DNA of 64,000 nt from Fibrobacter sp. UWB13 (GTDB lineage: Bacteria > Fibrobacterota > Fibrobacteria > Fibrobacterales > Fibrobacteraceae). The first letter of the stretch is position 1. Every line of letters starts with the position of its first letter. The position numbers and the translations under genes were made by a program. The notes beneath the pieces are model-generated. The model had not been told where the DNA came from, searched no databases, and saw nothing but the letters and a program-made list of their open reading frames with translations. The stretch covers positions 496,001-560,000 of the forward strand of contig NZ_FXAX01000002.1 in the NCBI RefSeq assembly GCF_900177805.1. The letters run 5' to 3'. Shown one piece after another: positions 53,162 to 62,991 of this stretch.

Positions 53162-53617
53162 ATGAAAATATATCTAGACAACTGCTGCTACAACCGGCCT
53201 TATGACGACCAAAGCCATTTGACCATTTCCATTGAAGCACAAGCTAAAATGCAAATACAATCTCTTGTAAAAGCACAAAAATTGCAATTGGCTTCATCAT
53301 TTATTCTTGATTACGAAAATTCTTGTAATCCGTACACAGACAGAAAATCTGCTATAACAAAATTTTTGAATGATAATGTTTTCGATTATGTAGGAAGCGA
53401 CAAATCAGATGTAATCGCCATAAATGCCAAGAAAATCATGGCAACAGGGGTAAAAATGAAAGACGCTTGTCACATTGCCTGTGCAGAATTAATGAATTGT
53501 GATTATCTTTTAAGTACGGACAAGCGGATGCTTAAATATAAAAGTAATTCGATAAAATTGATCAACCCCATAGAGTTCCTTAATCTAATAAGCGGAGGTG
53601 CTGAAAATGATAACTGA
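53162..53617 (+). CDS. PIN-domain toxin-like protein
   Basis: This 151-residue protein has a PIN-domain pattern: an acidic start (MKIYLDNCCYNRPYDDQSHL), then TGVKMKDACHIACAELMNCD (acidic Asp of the catalytic site) and YLLSTDKRMLKY (final Asp). PIN proteins are magnesium-dependent ribonucleases and frequently toxins. It overlaps the next small gene by 11 bases, in the order toxin then partner. The region before it has an operator-like hairpin. Toxicity is inference from family and pairing. Confidence 0.82.
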   Translation: MKIYLDNCCYNRPYDDQSHLTISIEAQAKMQIQSLVKAQKLQLASSFILDYENSCNPYTDRKSAITKFLNDNVFDYVGSDKSDVIAINAKKIMATGVKMKDACHIACAELMNCDYLLSTDKRMLKYKSNSIKLINPIEFLNLISGGAENDN

Positions 53618-53828
53618 AATCACTCCACCAGCAACAATCGAATTGCTTTCCAGAGGAATGGAATGCCTCATCCGTGAACTCGGAGTTGTTGACACTGAGT
53701 ATTTTATAGCAGCGGTCCAAAGAGAACGATTTGACTATACCAAATGGCAACGTGAACATTTCGACAAAATGGATCTGCAAACCTTTGTTGACAAGGCCTC
53801 TGCCTACGCCAAAGAAAAAGGGAAATAG
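53607..53828 (+). CDS. Small partner of the PIN protein (putative antitoxin)
   Basis: This 73-residue protein starts MITEITPPATIELLSRGMEC behind GGAGG at 8 bases spacing, overlapping the PIN gene end by 11 bases. The sequence is helical and contains a charged segment (REHFDKMDLQTFVDKASAYA). I do not recognise a DNA-binding fold. The overlap and size fit a translationally coupled antitoxin. A bidirectional terminator follows. Confidence 0.7.
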   Translation: MITEITPPATIELLSRGMECLIRELGVVDTEYFIAAVQRERFDYTKWQREHFDKMDLQTFVDKASAYAKEKGK

Positions 53829-53830
53829 CA

Positions 53831-53867
53831 AAAAGGCCCGCGCACATCACTGTGGCGGGCTCATTTT
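53831..53867. terminator. Bidirectional terminator between the PIN pair and lon
   Basis: GCCCGC and GCGGGC form a 6-bp stem with extra inner pairs, with T residues on both sides (TCATTTT on plus, CCTTTTT on minus). It serves converging transcripts. Confidence 0.85.
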
Positions 53868-53876
53868 CACAATTAA

Positions 53877-56228
53877 TTACGCTTTTTTCGCGCTTTTTGC
53901 GGCCTTCGGCATTTTGAACAAAATCTTCACGATTTCGTCAATATGCTTGTGCGGGTAAATCTTGAGGCCCTTCTTCGCCGGTTCCGGGAGTTCAGCCACG
54001 TCCTTCTTGTTACCTTCCGGCAAGTGGAGAGTCTTCACGCCAGCAGCGAGTGCAGCAAGCGCCTTCTCGTTCAAGCCGCCAATCGGGAGGCAGGCGCCCG
54101 TAAGGCTCACTTCACCCGTAAACGCAATGTCCGGTGAAATCGGCTGCTTCGTAAACGCACTCAAGAGGCAGAGCGTAAGCGCGATACCTGCAGAAGGTCC
54201 ATCCTTCGGCACGGCACCTTCCGGCACGTGAATGTGGATGTCAGTCTTACGCACAATCGCAGGGTCAATGCCAAAGCGCTGCAAGCGTTCACGAACAAGC
54301 GAAACGGCAATCTGTGCAGATTCCTTCATCACGTCGCCAAGCTTACCCGTCAAAATCAGCTGACCCTTGCCGCTCAAGAGCATGCATTCAATGGGCAAAA
54401 TTTCGCCACCGACACTTGTCCAGGCAAGACCCGTCACAACGCCCGGGCGACCTGGTTCCGGCAGCTGGTTGTCCAAGAATCTCGGAGCGCCGAGGTAATC
54501 CTGAAGCACCTTCGCCGTCACTTCCGGCTTAATCTTCTTGCCCATCACAATGTCTTTTGCACGATGGCGCACCGCACTTTCAAGCACGCGTTCAAGTTCA
54601 CGCACGCCCGCTTCGCGCGTCCAGCCGCGCATCACGGCGTTAATCATCTCGTCGCTGAAGCTCACCTGTTCGCCAAGTTTCACGCCCGTGCGTTCACAGA
54701 TGCGCGGGAGCAAATACTTGCCCGCAATCTGCAGCTTTTCATGCGGATAGTAGCCCGGCAGGCGCACCACTTCCATACGGTCACGCAGAGCTTCCGGAAT
54801 TTCGCCTTCGCTATTTGCCGTCGCAATAAAGAGCACACGGCTCAAGTCAAGCCCCACTTCCATGAAGTGGTCAGTAAAGTCATGGTTCTGTTCCGGGTCC
54901 AAAACTTCAAGCATAGCGCTTGCAGGGTCGCCTCTAAAATCGCTTGCCATCTTGTCGATTTCATCGAGCAAAATGACCGGGTTCATGCACTTTGCACGGC
55001 GCAAAGCGTGAATGAATCGACCAGGCATCGCACCAATGTAAGTGCGGCGATGACCACGGATTTCAGCTTCGTCACGCACGCCACCAAGCGTAATGCGGAC
55101 AAAGTTACGCTGCATCGCTGTTGCAATCGATTCCACGAGAGTCGTCTTACCTACGCCCGGAGGACCCACAAGGCAAAGGATCGGAGCACGACGTTCCGTA
55201 CCGGTAAGCTTCAGCACAGCCACGTATTCCATGATGCGTTCTTTAACTTTATCCAAACCGAAATGTTTAGAGTCAAGTTCCGCCTTTACCTTCTTCATGT
55301 TCAAAACGGTATCGGTGTAAACGCCATACGGGAGCGAGAGGAACCAGTCCACGTAATTGCGGCTCACCGCGTATTCCGGGGAGGTCGGCTGCATCATGCG
55401 CATGCGCCCGATTTCTTCTTCGAGCTTTTCTTCAATCGCCTTGCTAAACTTCTTGGTCTTGATTTTCTTGAGCAACTGGTCCGGTTCTGAAGCACCGCCA
55501 TTTTCGCCGTCCAGTTCATCCTGCAACTGGCGAATCTGCTCCGAGATAAACCATTCTTTCTGTTGCTGAGCCATCTTCTGGCGCACGTTCTGCTGAACGC
55601 GAATCATCACGTTCTCGTTTTCCTGCGCAACCTGCATCAGGCTAATCAAACGATCCGCAAGAGCGTCAATCGTTTCGAGTTCCAAAAGCGCCTGCTTCTC
55701 GGAAAGCGAAATCGAGAGGAACGGAATCATCCCGTAAAACGCATTGATGTGGCTATCCATCGTAAAGAGCGCTTCGACCATGCCATCGGCAATATTCCTA
55801 TGCATGGCGTATTCGCGGAACATGTTCAGCACATCTTCAAACTTTAGAGACTTGTCTTCTGCCTTGATAAAATGTTCTCTCGGCGAGACCGTCACCTGCA
55901 AAAATCCGTCGCGCAAAGCAATCGAACGGAGATCCACCACGGAATCGCCTTCCAGCACGACCTTCACACAGCCATTCGGGAACGGCGTCACATTCGCCAC
56001 GCGAGCCACCACGCCCACCGAGTAAAGGTCGAGCATCGGGTTATCGAGCGTTTCCTGTTCCACATTCTTCTGTGCAACCAAGATAATTTCGTTGTTATGA
56101 TTCTCAGCAAATTCCAGGGCACGGAGCGACATCTCGCGGCCCACCAAAATGCGTCTAGTCGTCAGCGGAAATACAACAGCATCCCTCAGAGGGAGCAACG
56201 GATACGTTTTATTAAAGTCAAAAGCCAT
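53877..56228 (-). CDS. lon: Lon protease
   Basis: ATP-dependent serine protease of the cytoplasm that degrades misfolded and regulatory proteins. The 783-residue length is standard. The N-terminal domain starts YPLLPLRDAVVFPLTTRRIL, the AAA+ module has Walker A (LVGPPGVGKTTLVESIATAM) and Walker B (NPVILLDEIDKMASDFRGDP), and the protease domain has the catalytic serine in PEGAVPKDGPSAGIALTL and the lysine in IGGLNEKALAALAAGVKTL. The C-terminal KMPKAAKSAKKA tail is basic. It is downstream of clpX in the order tig-clpP-clpX-lon. Confidence 0.97.
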   Translation of the reverse strand: MAFDFNKTYPLLPLRDAVVFPLTTRRILVGREMSLRALEFAENHNNEIILVAQKNVEQETLDNPMLDLYSVGVVARVANVTPFPNGCVKVVLEGDSVVDLRSIALRDGFLQVTVSPREHFIKAEDKSLKFEDVLNMFREYAMHRNIADGMVEALFTMDSHINAFYGMIPFLSISLSEKQALLELETIDALADRLISLMQVAQENENVMIRVQQNVRQKMAQQQKEWFISEQIRQLQDELDGENGGASEPDQLLKKIKTKKFSKAIEEKLEEEIGRMRMMQPTSPEYAVSRNYVDWFLSLPYGVYTDTVLNMKKVKAELDSKHFGLDKVKERIMEYVAVLKLTGTERRAPILCLVGPPGVGKTTLVESIATAMQRNFVRITLGGVRDEAEIRGHRRTYIGAMPGRFIHALRRAKCMNPVILLDEIDKMASDFRGDPASAMLEVLDPEQNHDFTDHFMEVGLDLSRVLFIATANSEGEIPEALRDRMEVVRLPGYYPHEKLQIAGKYLLPRICERTGVKLGEQVSFSDEMINAVMRGWTREAGVRELERVLESAVRHRAKDIVMGKKIKPEVTAKVLQDYLGAPRFLDNQLPEPGRPGVVTGLAWTSVGGEILPIECMLLSGKGQLILTGKLGDVMKESAQIAVSLVRERLQRFGIDPAIVRKTDIHIHVPEGAVPKDGPSAGIALTLCLLSAFTKQPISPDIAFTGEVSLTGACLPIGGLNEKALAALAAGVKTLHLPEGNKKDVAELPEPAKKGLKIYPHKHIDEIVKILFKMPKAAKSAKKA

Positions 56229-56263
56229 ATACTACAAAGATAGTATTTTGAAGATGAGGGGAC

Positions 56264-56295
56264 AAAAAAGCAGTCACCGTTTTTCGGCAACTGCT
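56264..56295 (-). terminator. Terminator of clpX
   Basis: Minus strand GCAGTTGCCG, a 5-base A loop, CGGTGACTGC, then TTTTTT. The stem is 10 positions with two mismatches and lies 56 bases after the clpX stop. Confidence 0.8.
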
Positions 56296-56350
56296 AAAAT
56301 TCGCATTCGTGAAGTCGCAACGTTCAGGAATTCGCGGGTCACAGCAACAA

Positions 56351-57604
56351 CTAAGACTTTTTCTTGTTGTGCGTGAGGCCTTCCTTGACCATTTCGACAG
56401 TCACGGTAAACTTCTTTTCGCCAGAGCCCGGCATCTTGAACATCGCCTGCTGCAGCACGCGTTCCATCACGGATCTAAGCCCACGTGCACCCGTCTTACG
56501 GGTCATCGTTTCACGGACGATTTCCTTGAGGGCATCGTCTTCGAATTCGAGCTTGATGTTGTCCATAGCAAACAAGCTCTTATACTGCTTCACGAGAGCG
56601 TTCTTCGGCTTCGTCAAGATGTTGAGGAGAGCCGTCTCGTCGAGTTCTTCGAGAGCAACAGCAATCGGCAAACGACCGACAATTTCCGGGATGAGGCCAA
56701 ACTTGATCAAGTCTTCCGGCTCCAGCTGCTTGAAGAGTTCGCTCAAGCTGTTTTCGCTTGCAGTGTGGATATCGGCACCAAAGCCCATACCCCCCTGGTT
56801 CACGCGCTGGGAGATAATCTTGTCCAAGGTTTCAAAGGCGCCACCGCAAATGAACAGGATGTTTCTCGTGTTCACCTGCACAAGCGGCTGTTCCGGATGC
56901 TTACGGCCACCCTTCGGCGGGACCGATGCAACCGTACCTTCCAAGAGCTTCAAAAGTCCCTGCTGCACACCTTCACCGCTCACGTCACGCGTGATGGAGG
57001 GGTTTGCAGTCTTACGAGCAATCTTATCAATTTCGTCGATAAAGATAATGCCGCGTTCAGCCTTAGCCACATCGTAATCGGCAGCCTGCAAAAGGCGCAC
57101 GATAATGCTATCGACGTCTTCACCCACATAACCAGCTTCGGTCAAGACCGTCGCATCGGCAATCGTGAACGGCACGTCCAAAAAACGGGCCATCGTCTGC
57201 GCCAAGAGCGTCTTACCCGAACCGGTCGGGCCGACCAGGAGCAAGTTCGACTTTTCGACATCGACATCGTCCTTGGACTTGTGCGTCTGCTTGTAACGCA
57301 AGCGTTTATAATGGTTGTAAACCGCCACAGAGAGCGCCATCTTTGCACGATCCTGCCCAATGACAAAATCGTCCAGGTGCGCCTTGATTTCGGTCGGGAG
57401 CGGGAGCGGCTTTGAAGAAATTTCCTTCGCTTCCTGTTCCTGTTTCGTACGTGCCAAGTCTTCTTCAAGAATGCGGCTGCACATGCGTATGCAATCACTG
57501 CAAATATACGCACCTGCACCGGTGATCATCTTTTCGACTTGTTCTGCCGGCTTTCCGCAAAAACTGCAGCTTACAGCCGGGTGGTTCTTGCCACTACGGT
57601 ACAT
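56351..57604 (-). CDS. clpX: ClpX, ATPase subunit of ClpXP protease
   Basis: ClpX unfolds substrates and feeds them to ClpP. The 417-residue protein has the N-terminal zinc finger ([10 protein letters not shown] ... [10 protein letters not shown]), Walker A ([20 protein letters not shown]), the pore loop ([20 protein letters not shown]) and Walker B ([13 protein letters not shown]). A segment [19 protein letters not shown] is typical. Its ATG overlaps the clpP stop by one base (TAATG), showing translational coupling. Confidence 0.97.
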   Translation of the reverse strand: MYRSGKNHPAVSCSFCGKPAEQVEKMITGAGAYICSDCIRMCSRILEEDLARTKQEQEAKEISSKPLPLPTEIKAHLDDFVIGQDRAKMALSVAVYNHYKRLRYKQTHKSKDDVDVEKSNLLLVGPTGSGKTLLAQTMARFLDVPFTIADATVLTEAGYVGEDVDSIIVRLLQAADYDVAKAERGIIFIDEIDKIARKTANPSITRDVSGEGVQQGLLKLLEGTVASVPPKGGRKHPEQPLVQVNTRNILFICGGAFETLDKIISQRVNQGGMGFGADIHTASENSLSELFKQLEPEDLIKFGLIPEIVGRLPIAVALEELDETALLNILTKPKNALVKQYKSLFAMDNIKLEFEDDALKEIVRETMTRKTGARGLRSVMERVLQQAMFKMPGSGEKKFTVTVEMVKEGLTHNKKKS

Positions 57605-58194
57605 TAAATTCCCTCTTTACGCGGCACAAAAATTTCATCAATGACGCCAAAGGCCTTAGCTTCTTCCGGGCTCATGTAAAAGTCGCGGTCCGTCTTTTCG
57701 CGGACTTCGTCGACAGGCTTTCCGGTATGCTTAGCGACAATTTCGGTAAGGGTATCCTTAGTGCGGATAATTTCCTTGGCGGTAATCTGAATATCTGTAG
57801 ATTGTCCAGTAGCGGCACCCGACGGCTGGTGCAACATGATGCGGGAATGCGGGAGCGCATAGCGCTTGCCCTTCGTACCTGCAGCAAGGAGCACGGCGGC
57901 CATCGAAGCACAACTACCAATGCAGATCGTAGCGATATTCGGGCGTACGTGCTGCATGGTATCATAAATGGCAAGCCCTGCCGACACGTAACCGCCCGGG
58001 CTGTTTATATACAGCGTGATATCCTTTTCCGGATTCTCGTATTCAAGGAAAATCAACTGGGCCATGACATTGTTTGCCACTTCGTCGTTAATCGGCGTGC
58101 CCAAGAAGATAATACGTTCCTTGAGAAGTCTGGAATAGATATCGTAAGCGCGTTCACCGCGCCCGGTTGTTTCAATGACGGTAGGGATGATCAT
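57604..58194 (-). CDS. clpP: ClpP protease
   Basis: Serine peptidase subunit of ClpXP. The 196-residue protein starts [20 protein letters not shown]. The active site is the Ser in [20 protein letters not shown] and the His in [18 protein letters not shown]; the Asp is in [18 protein letters not shown]. It lies 12 bases after tig and is coupled to clpX. Confidence 0.97.
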   Translation of the reverse strand: MIIPTVIETTGRGERAYDIYSRLLKERIIFLGTPINDEVANNVMAQLIFLEYENPEKDITLYINSPGGYVSAGLAIYDTMQHVRPNIATICIGSCASMAAVLLAAGTKGKRYALPHSRIMLHQPSGAATGQSTDIQITAKEIIRTKDTLTEIVAKHTGKPVDEVREKTDRDFYMSPEEAKAFGVIDEIFVPRKEGI

Positions 58195-58206
58195 TTATTC
58201 CTCTTA

Positions 58207-59466
58207 TTACTTTGTTTCTTCAGCTGCCGGGCGGATACCGACGATGAAGTCAGCAGCCATCTGGAAGCGAAGTTCGTCGCGCAGCTGGTTGATACGGCCA
58301 GACTGGCGGAAGTGGTTCTTCAGATTTTCGAATTCCACGTGGTAAGCGTTAGCCATCTGCTGGAGGCGTTCGTCAACGAGAGCCTGCGTCGGCTTGATCT
58401 TTTCCTGCGTAGCAACGAATTCGAGAATGCGGTGTTTCTTAATTTCGCGGATTGCTTCAGCGGAGAGTTCGTTTATCTGTTCTTCGGTCGGTTCGACAAC
58501 GTCCTTTTCGCTCTGGGCATTGCGGTTGAGCGTCCACTTGATGAGGTCGTAGATGCGAGCCTTCGGCACTTCGAACGGGTTAGCTTCGATGAGCTTGTCG
58601 ATAGCTTCGTTGATAGCCTTGTTCTTAGCAGCGTCCTTCTTCTGGGCAGCGAGGCTTTCAGCGAGGTTGTTTCTCAAGTCAGCTTCGTCCTTAACGCCAA
58701 TCTGCTTGCAGAATTCTTCGTCCACAGTCGGCGGAACGATTTCGCGAACGTCCTTGATTTCGACGTTGAACTGTGCAGTCTTGCCGCGGTAGCGTTCGTC
58801 CTTGTGGTCATCCGGATACTTGAAGTTGATTTCCTTCTTGTCACCGGCCTTAACGCCCATGAGGCCTTCATCGAATCCCGGAGAAGCGGATTCACCGAGG
58901 AGAGAGCGGAATTCCTTGTTTTCCGGAAGTTCCTGCTTTTCACCGTCGATAACAACTTCGATATAGTCACCAACAACAACGTCACCCTTCTTGGCTTCGC
59001 GGTCAACGTGTTCGTCCTTGCTCCACATCTGCATGAGGCGGTCGTATTCGGCCTGGACTTCTTCTTCGTGAACGGCTGTAGCCGGAACGGTGATGCCCGT
59101 GTCAGCGTAACCCTTGATGTCGATTTCCGGATCGACTTCGACTTCCACCTTAAGTGTGATGTCGTTCTGTTCGTCGTCCTTGAAATCCTGGACCATCATC
59201 TTGCCAACCGGAATGATGTTAGCCTTCTTGAGGGTTTCCTGAACGATAGAGTTCACGACTTCATCAACAGCTTCGTGACGGATGGACGGTCCGAACTGCT
59301 TCAAGATCATGGACTTCGGCACTTGACCCTGGCGGAAGCCCTTCAAGGCGACCTGCTTCTTGTACTGAGAAAGCTTCTTTTCGAACGGAACCTTGAGATC
59401 ACCCTGCGGGATTGTAATTTCAAGGGTGCGCACGGTTGCGCTTGTTTCTTTGATTTCAGCGGACAT
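58207..59466 (-). CDS. tig: Trigger factor
   Basis: Ribosome-associated chaperone with prolyl isomerase activity. The 419-residue protein has an N-terminal ribosome-binding domain; the family signature (GxRxGxxP) reads GFRQGQVPKSMI. The central FKBP domain (residues ~150-245) is followed by a C-terminal helical domain that continues to KETK. The order tig-clpP-clpX-lon is conserved in many bacteria. A tRNA gene lies just upstream on the same strand. Confidence 0.95.
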   Translation of the reverse strand: MSAEIKETSATVRTLEITIPQGDLKVPFEKKLSQYKKQVALKGFRQGQVPKSMILKQFGPSIRHEAVDEVVNSIVQETLKKANIIPVGKMMVQDFKDDEQNDITLKVEVEVDPEIDIKGYADTGITVPATAVHEEEVQAEYDRLMQMWSKDEHVDREAKKGDVVVGDYIEVVIDGEKQELPENKEFRSLLGESASPGFDEGLMGVKAGDKKEINFKYPDDHKDERYRGKTAQFNVEIKDVREIVPPTVDEEFCKQIGVKDEADLRNNLAESLAAQKKDAAKNKAINEAIDKLIEANPFEVPKARIYDLIKWTLNRNAQSEKDVVEPTEEQINELSAEAIREIKKHRILEFVATQEKIKPTQALVDERLQQMANAYHVEFENLKNHFRQSGRINQLRDELRFQMAADFIVGIRPAAEETK

Positions 59467-59512
59467 ATATACTCCGGTATACGGTTGTTAAAAAGGTGAT
59501 AAAAAAAAGAAC

Positions 59513-59592
59513 TGCGAGGGGTGGGAGTCGAACCCACACACCGAAGTACCAGATCCTAAGTCTGGCGCGTCTGCCAATTCCGCCACTCTCGC
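59513..59592 (-). tRNA. tRNA-Leu (anticodon UAG)
   Basis: The minus strand folds as a cloverleaf with a 7-bp acceptor stem (GCGAGAG with CCCTCGC, one mismatch), T-arm GTGGG-TTCGACT-CCCAC, anticodon arm CCAGA-CTTAGGA-TCTGG, and an extra variable arm as in leucine tRNAs. The anticodon in the loop CTTAGGA is TAG. No CCA is encoded. It may be transcribed into tig. Confidence 0.93.
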
Positions 59593-59633
59593 GATTTCAA
59601 GACCAAAGATACAAAAAATTGCCTAAAAACGAA

Positions 59634-60320
59634 TCACCTTTTTTCGATGACCCCGTAAAAACGGGACGGGTAACGCTTCGGAATCATGCCCAGCTTGTTC
59701 AGTACGCGGAACGGAAGCATCAAAAGGCCCAAAGGTCCCTTAAAGCAGCCGCGCAAAAGCTTAATTCCAGCCCCCGGGAACAGGTAATCGCCCATAGTAA
59801 GGCGATATTCCACGCCAAGGGAGTCAAGCATCTGCTTCATCTCGTCGTACGAGAAATGCCACAAGTGGTCGGATACCGCAATATGCGCATACGTGAGCCC
59901 GCTTTCGAACAAAGTGTTAAAATCGTTCGTACACGGGAGCGAAAACACCACGCGCTTTTTGGCAGCCCCGATGGCAGACTTCAAGAAGTCCACCGGACTT
60001 GGCACATGTTCCAAAACTTCGATCATCATAACCGTATCGGCAAGATTTATGCCTAGCGGTTCACCCGGTTCAAGCAATTTAGTCTTGAGTCCATTCTTTT
60101 CGGCAACCGCAAGCGACTTCTCGTTGATATCGGCGACAGTCGTATCAAAGCCCGCCTTCTTCACCTCAAGTGAATAGGCTCCTTCGCCACCACCGAGATC
60201 GAGCACGGTCTCCCCGCGAACTTCGCGAAGCAAGAACTCGACCAGCGGCTTGTGAGCCTCGCCCGGCTTTGCCGGCGGACCCGGAACGAAGAAAGAACTT
60301 TGACCTTGCAATTTACCCAT
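59634..60320 (-). CDS. Class I SAM-dependent methyltransferase
   Basis: This 228-residue protein has the SAM motif VLDLGGGEGAYSLEVKKAG at residue ~38, then TTVADINEKSL and ADTVMMIEVLEHVPSPVDFL, which are motifs I to III of UbiG-type methyltransferases. The C-terminal half has hydrophobic stretches (LGLLMLPFRVLNKLGMIP), suggesting membrane association. With a flippase and polymerase next door it may act on a polysaccharide or lipid precursor. The substrate is unknown. Confidence 0.85.
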   Translation of the reverse strand: MGKLQGQSSFFVPGPPAKPGEAHKPLVEFLLREVRGETVLDLGGGEGAYSLEVKKAGFDTTVADINEKSLAVAEKNGLKTKLLEPGEPLGINLADTVMMIEVLEHVPSPVDFLKSAIGAAKKRVVFSLPCTNDFNTLFESGLTYAHIAVSDHLWHFSYDEMKQMLDSLGVEYRLTMGDYLFPGAGIKLLRGCFKGPLGLLMLPFRVLNKLGMIPKRYPSRFYGVIEKR

Positions 60321-60334
60321 GACTCGAAATATAG

Positions 60335-60440
60335 TAAACAGTTTTTAGTGATTAGTCAATAGTTCTTAGTCACTAGTTGTTAGTCTTTAGTACTAATCGA
60401 CCTACAACCAATGACTATTGACCAATAACCAATAACTAAA
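60335..60440. repeat. Low-complexity TAGT/TTGGT tract before the flippase gene
   Basis: Words of the type TAGTCA, TAGTTCTTAGT and TAGTTGTTAGT are followed by near inverted forms (AACCAATGACTATTGACCAA). It is like the short intergenic tracts at 43108, 44715 and 52884. It has no coding potential. Confidence 0.5.
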
Positions 60441-60461
60441 CTCTTTTTTATCTTTACCTCC

Positions 60462-61697
60462 ATGTTTCAAGCTTTCCGCAATATAAGAATCGGTGTTTTC
60501 ATCGCATTTGTAAACCTCCTTATCCAAGGAATTTCATTTTTCGTCCAGAATTTTATTGCGCGTAACCTTGGAACCGCTTCTTACGGGCATTTCGGGCTGC
60601 TCCAGACCGACTACTCCATTTTCTGCGCCATCGCCGATTTCGGCATGACAACCCTCATCCTCGCCTTTTTCGGGAACCGCGCCACAAAAGGTTCTCTTTT
60701 CAGGAGCATCCTCCAGCTACGACTTTTCTCCGCCGTGGTTGCAGCACTCCTCATGGTCGCCTTCGCGTTCACGTTCCGCTACAACCACCCAATATTCTAC
60801 GGCGAACTGATTTTCACGTTCGGGCTCGTGTTCCAGCATGCGTTTTTCGACTGGTACTTCATCTGCGGGAAATTCTGGAAGCGACTCTTCGTCTCGAAGC
60901 TATTGCACACGATTTCGTATTCTGCGGTCATGTTCATGACCCTTCTCTACTTCAAGATTGAACGCATCGAACTCATTGCACTTGCGATGGTGCTCGCCGC
61001 ACTCCCCGCATTCTTTTACGGTGTCACACAGGCATTCCACGCGCACCTCTTAAAAATCACGCGCCGCACGTTCCGCTTTATCGCGCTCATGGTCAAAGCG
61101 GGCATTCCGTATGCCATCTCGAGCTTCGCCGCTTTCGCCTACCTCCCCATCGGGCTTTATGTCGCGGATAAATTTGCAAGCGCCGAATTCCTCGGCTGCT
61201 ACAACTTCGGGCATAAAATTCTCGTGCTCTGCTCCGGCATCATGGTTCACTTCATCTCGTCGAACCTCATCACGCTCCACTCCACGCACGACAAGAACAT
61301 CCACCTCAAGGACATCGCAGTATTCACGCTGTTCATCGCCGTCTGCTCCTCGCCCCTTTGGCTCTTCCCCTCGTGGATTCTCAAAATTCTCTTCTTTGCA
61401 GCCCCGTGGACTGACGCTACATTACAGACAAGCGCAAATATTTTACAGATACTTTCGTTCTCGCTCATTTTCCAGGCCGCACGCACCACGCTCATCTCCA
61501 CACTCCTCAAGGAGCATGCGACACGCGCCTACGCCATCATGGTAAGCATTGGCGGAGCCTCGAACGTCATCGCTTGCGGACTCGCCGGAATGTATCTAGA
61601 AAATGCAATGATCCCGCTATTTGCACTCACAGGCGATCTTGTGATCACTGTGATCCTCTTCGGGTATTTCACCCACCACCGCAGGGTCCGCTGGTAA
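60462..61697 (+). CDS. Oligosaccharide flippase (Wzx-like)
   Basis: This 411-residue membrane protein has 12 or more hydrophobic segments of the MATE/MOP superfamily. The opening LLIQGISFFVQNFIARNLGT and YGHFGLLQTDYSIFCAIADF are typical of polysaccharide exporters. It would move lipid-linked repeat units across the inner membrane. The 3' end overlaps the converging polymerase gene by 81 bases. Confidence 0.88.
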   Translation: MFQAFRNIRIGVFIAFVNLLIQGISFFVQNFIARNLGTASYGHFGLLQTDYSIFCAIADFGMTTLILAFFGNRATKGSLFRSILQLRLFSAVVAALLMVAFAFTFRYNHPIFYGELIFTFGLVFQHAFFDWYFICGKFWKRLFVSKLLHTISYSAVMFMTLLYFKIERIELIALAMVLAALPAFFYGVTQAFHAHLLKITRRTFRFIALMVKAGIPYAISSFAAFAYLPIGLYVADKFASAEFLGCYNFGHKILVLCSGIMVHFISSNLITLHSTHDKNIHLKDIAVFTLFIAVCSSPLWLFPSWILKILFFAAPWTDATLQTSANILQILSFSLIFQAARTTLISTLLKEHATRAYAIMVSIGGASNVIACGLAGMYLENAMIPLFALTGDLVITVILFGYFTHHRRVRW

Positions 61698-62972
61698 TAT
61701 CGTACGACCGCTGCTCACTGTGCAGACAAAGAAAAAGAACGACATCCACACCCAGTACATGCTCTGCTTGTAACCGGTCGTGAAGTTCCACAGGATAATC
61801 CACATCATGAACGTCGCCGTGAGCAAAAGCATAAGCGGGCTTTTAGCAACCGCCATCTTGTGATAGCTATACGTGAACAGCACGCCAAAGAAAAACGGCA
61901 ACAGGAAAATCCCCGGGAGTCCAAAGTCCTTGTACGCATCCCAAAGGTACGGAATAGTATTTAAGCCCGTGTACTTTACCACGCTCTCGTTAAACGGCGT
62001 ATCCCAGCCAAAGTTCGCCTGGAGCCCATCGCCAATATGCAACAGGTGCGTCACGCCAAAGAACGCGTCGATGCCGTACGTCCATTCGTGTTCGGGAACA
62101 TCGCTATAACGGTTGAACGCATAATCCAAATTCCAGTAGTTGTTCGCCACGTACTTATACGGGAGAAGCGCCACTTCTTTTGCAATCTTGCTATCAGTCA
62201 CATCCGAATTGCCATACTGCCCCTTGAGAGCTGCCACCGCCACAAAGAAAATGCAGACAAACACCGTCACCACCGCGAGTGAACGCCACGAGAATCGCCC
62301 GCGCAAGTAGTTGAACAAAATCATGAACATGCCAAGGCAAAGCATGTTGATACCGCGGCTCGGGTACGTCGCAAACGAAAGGAGAATCGTAAACACCACC
62401 ATGAACCGCGATGCATAGCGCACCCAGCGCACCGGGTTCATCGACTTGAACGACGCTACCGCAAAAAGCCCGACCACCATTGCGCCCGAGGTAAAGAAGT
62501 CTGCGTACTTGAGCACATCGTTATCTTTACCCGTAAGCCACTGCGACGGATTGTCCGTCAAAAGCACAAGGTTCCCGGTCACAGAAATCACGCCAAGCAC
62601 ACCCACAAAGAAATAGGCGAACGCCGAAAAACTCAAGAAGAAATGACAAACCCAGTTGTACTCGCCGTGAACTTCAAGCTTTTTCTGCAACGGAGGTCCG
62701 CCAGCCGATTTCCAGGCAAAGTCCGTCACATAGCAACCGACCAAAAAGCAGAACATGCCGCCGCCCCAAACGAGCCACGTCGAATAATTGAAATCCGACA
62801 TCATCGGCAAGAACTGCAAATAAGAAACACCAAGCATCACCATCTGCACCAAGAAGTACAGAGTCGACGGGCGGAAAAAATCTTCCTTGAAAATGGAGAC
62901 AAGCACCAAGGCGACGATGCCAAGCGTAAACATCACGCTTGACTCTGGATGAGCAAACAACGCCTCCACCAT
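61617..62972 (-). CDS. O-antigen/polysaccharide polymerase (Wzy-like)
   Basis: This 451-residue membrane protein has ten or more hydrophobic segments and large periplasmic loops between them (for example NVYNWGYAFN-like loop ALKGQYGNSDVTDSKIAKEV). The family is diverse; assignment rests on topology and position beside a flippase and a Wzz-like gene. It would join repeat units in the periplasm. Its C-terminal 27 codons lie antisense to the flippase gene. Confidence 0.8.
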   Translation of the reverse strand: MVEALFAHPESSVMFTLGIVALVLVSIFKEDFFRPSTLYFLVQMVMLGVSYLQFLPMMSDFNYSTWLVWGGGMFCFLVGCYVTDFAWKSAGGPPLQKKLEVHGEYNWVCHFFLSFSAFAYFFVGVLGVISVTGNLVLLTDNPSQWLTGKDNDVLKYADFFTSGAMVVGLFAVASFKSMNPVRWVRYASRFMVVFTILLSFATYPSRGINMLCLGMFMILFNYLRGRFSWRSLAVVTVFVCIFFVAVAALKGQYGNSDVTDSKIAKEVALLPYKYVANNYWNLDYAFNRYSDVPEHEWTYGIDAFFGVTHLLHIGDGLQANFGWDTPFNESVVKYTGLNTIPYLWDAYKDFGLPGIFLLPFFFGVLFTYSYHKMAVAKSPLMLLLTATFMMWIILWNFTTGYKQSMYWVWMSFFFFVCTVSSGRTILPADPAVVGEIPEEDHSDHKIACECK

Positions 62973-62991
62973 AGCCTTAACGCCTCAAGAA

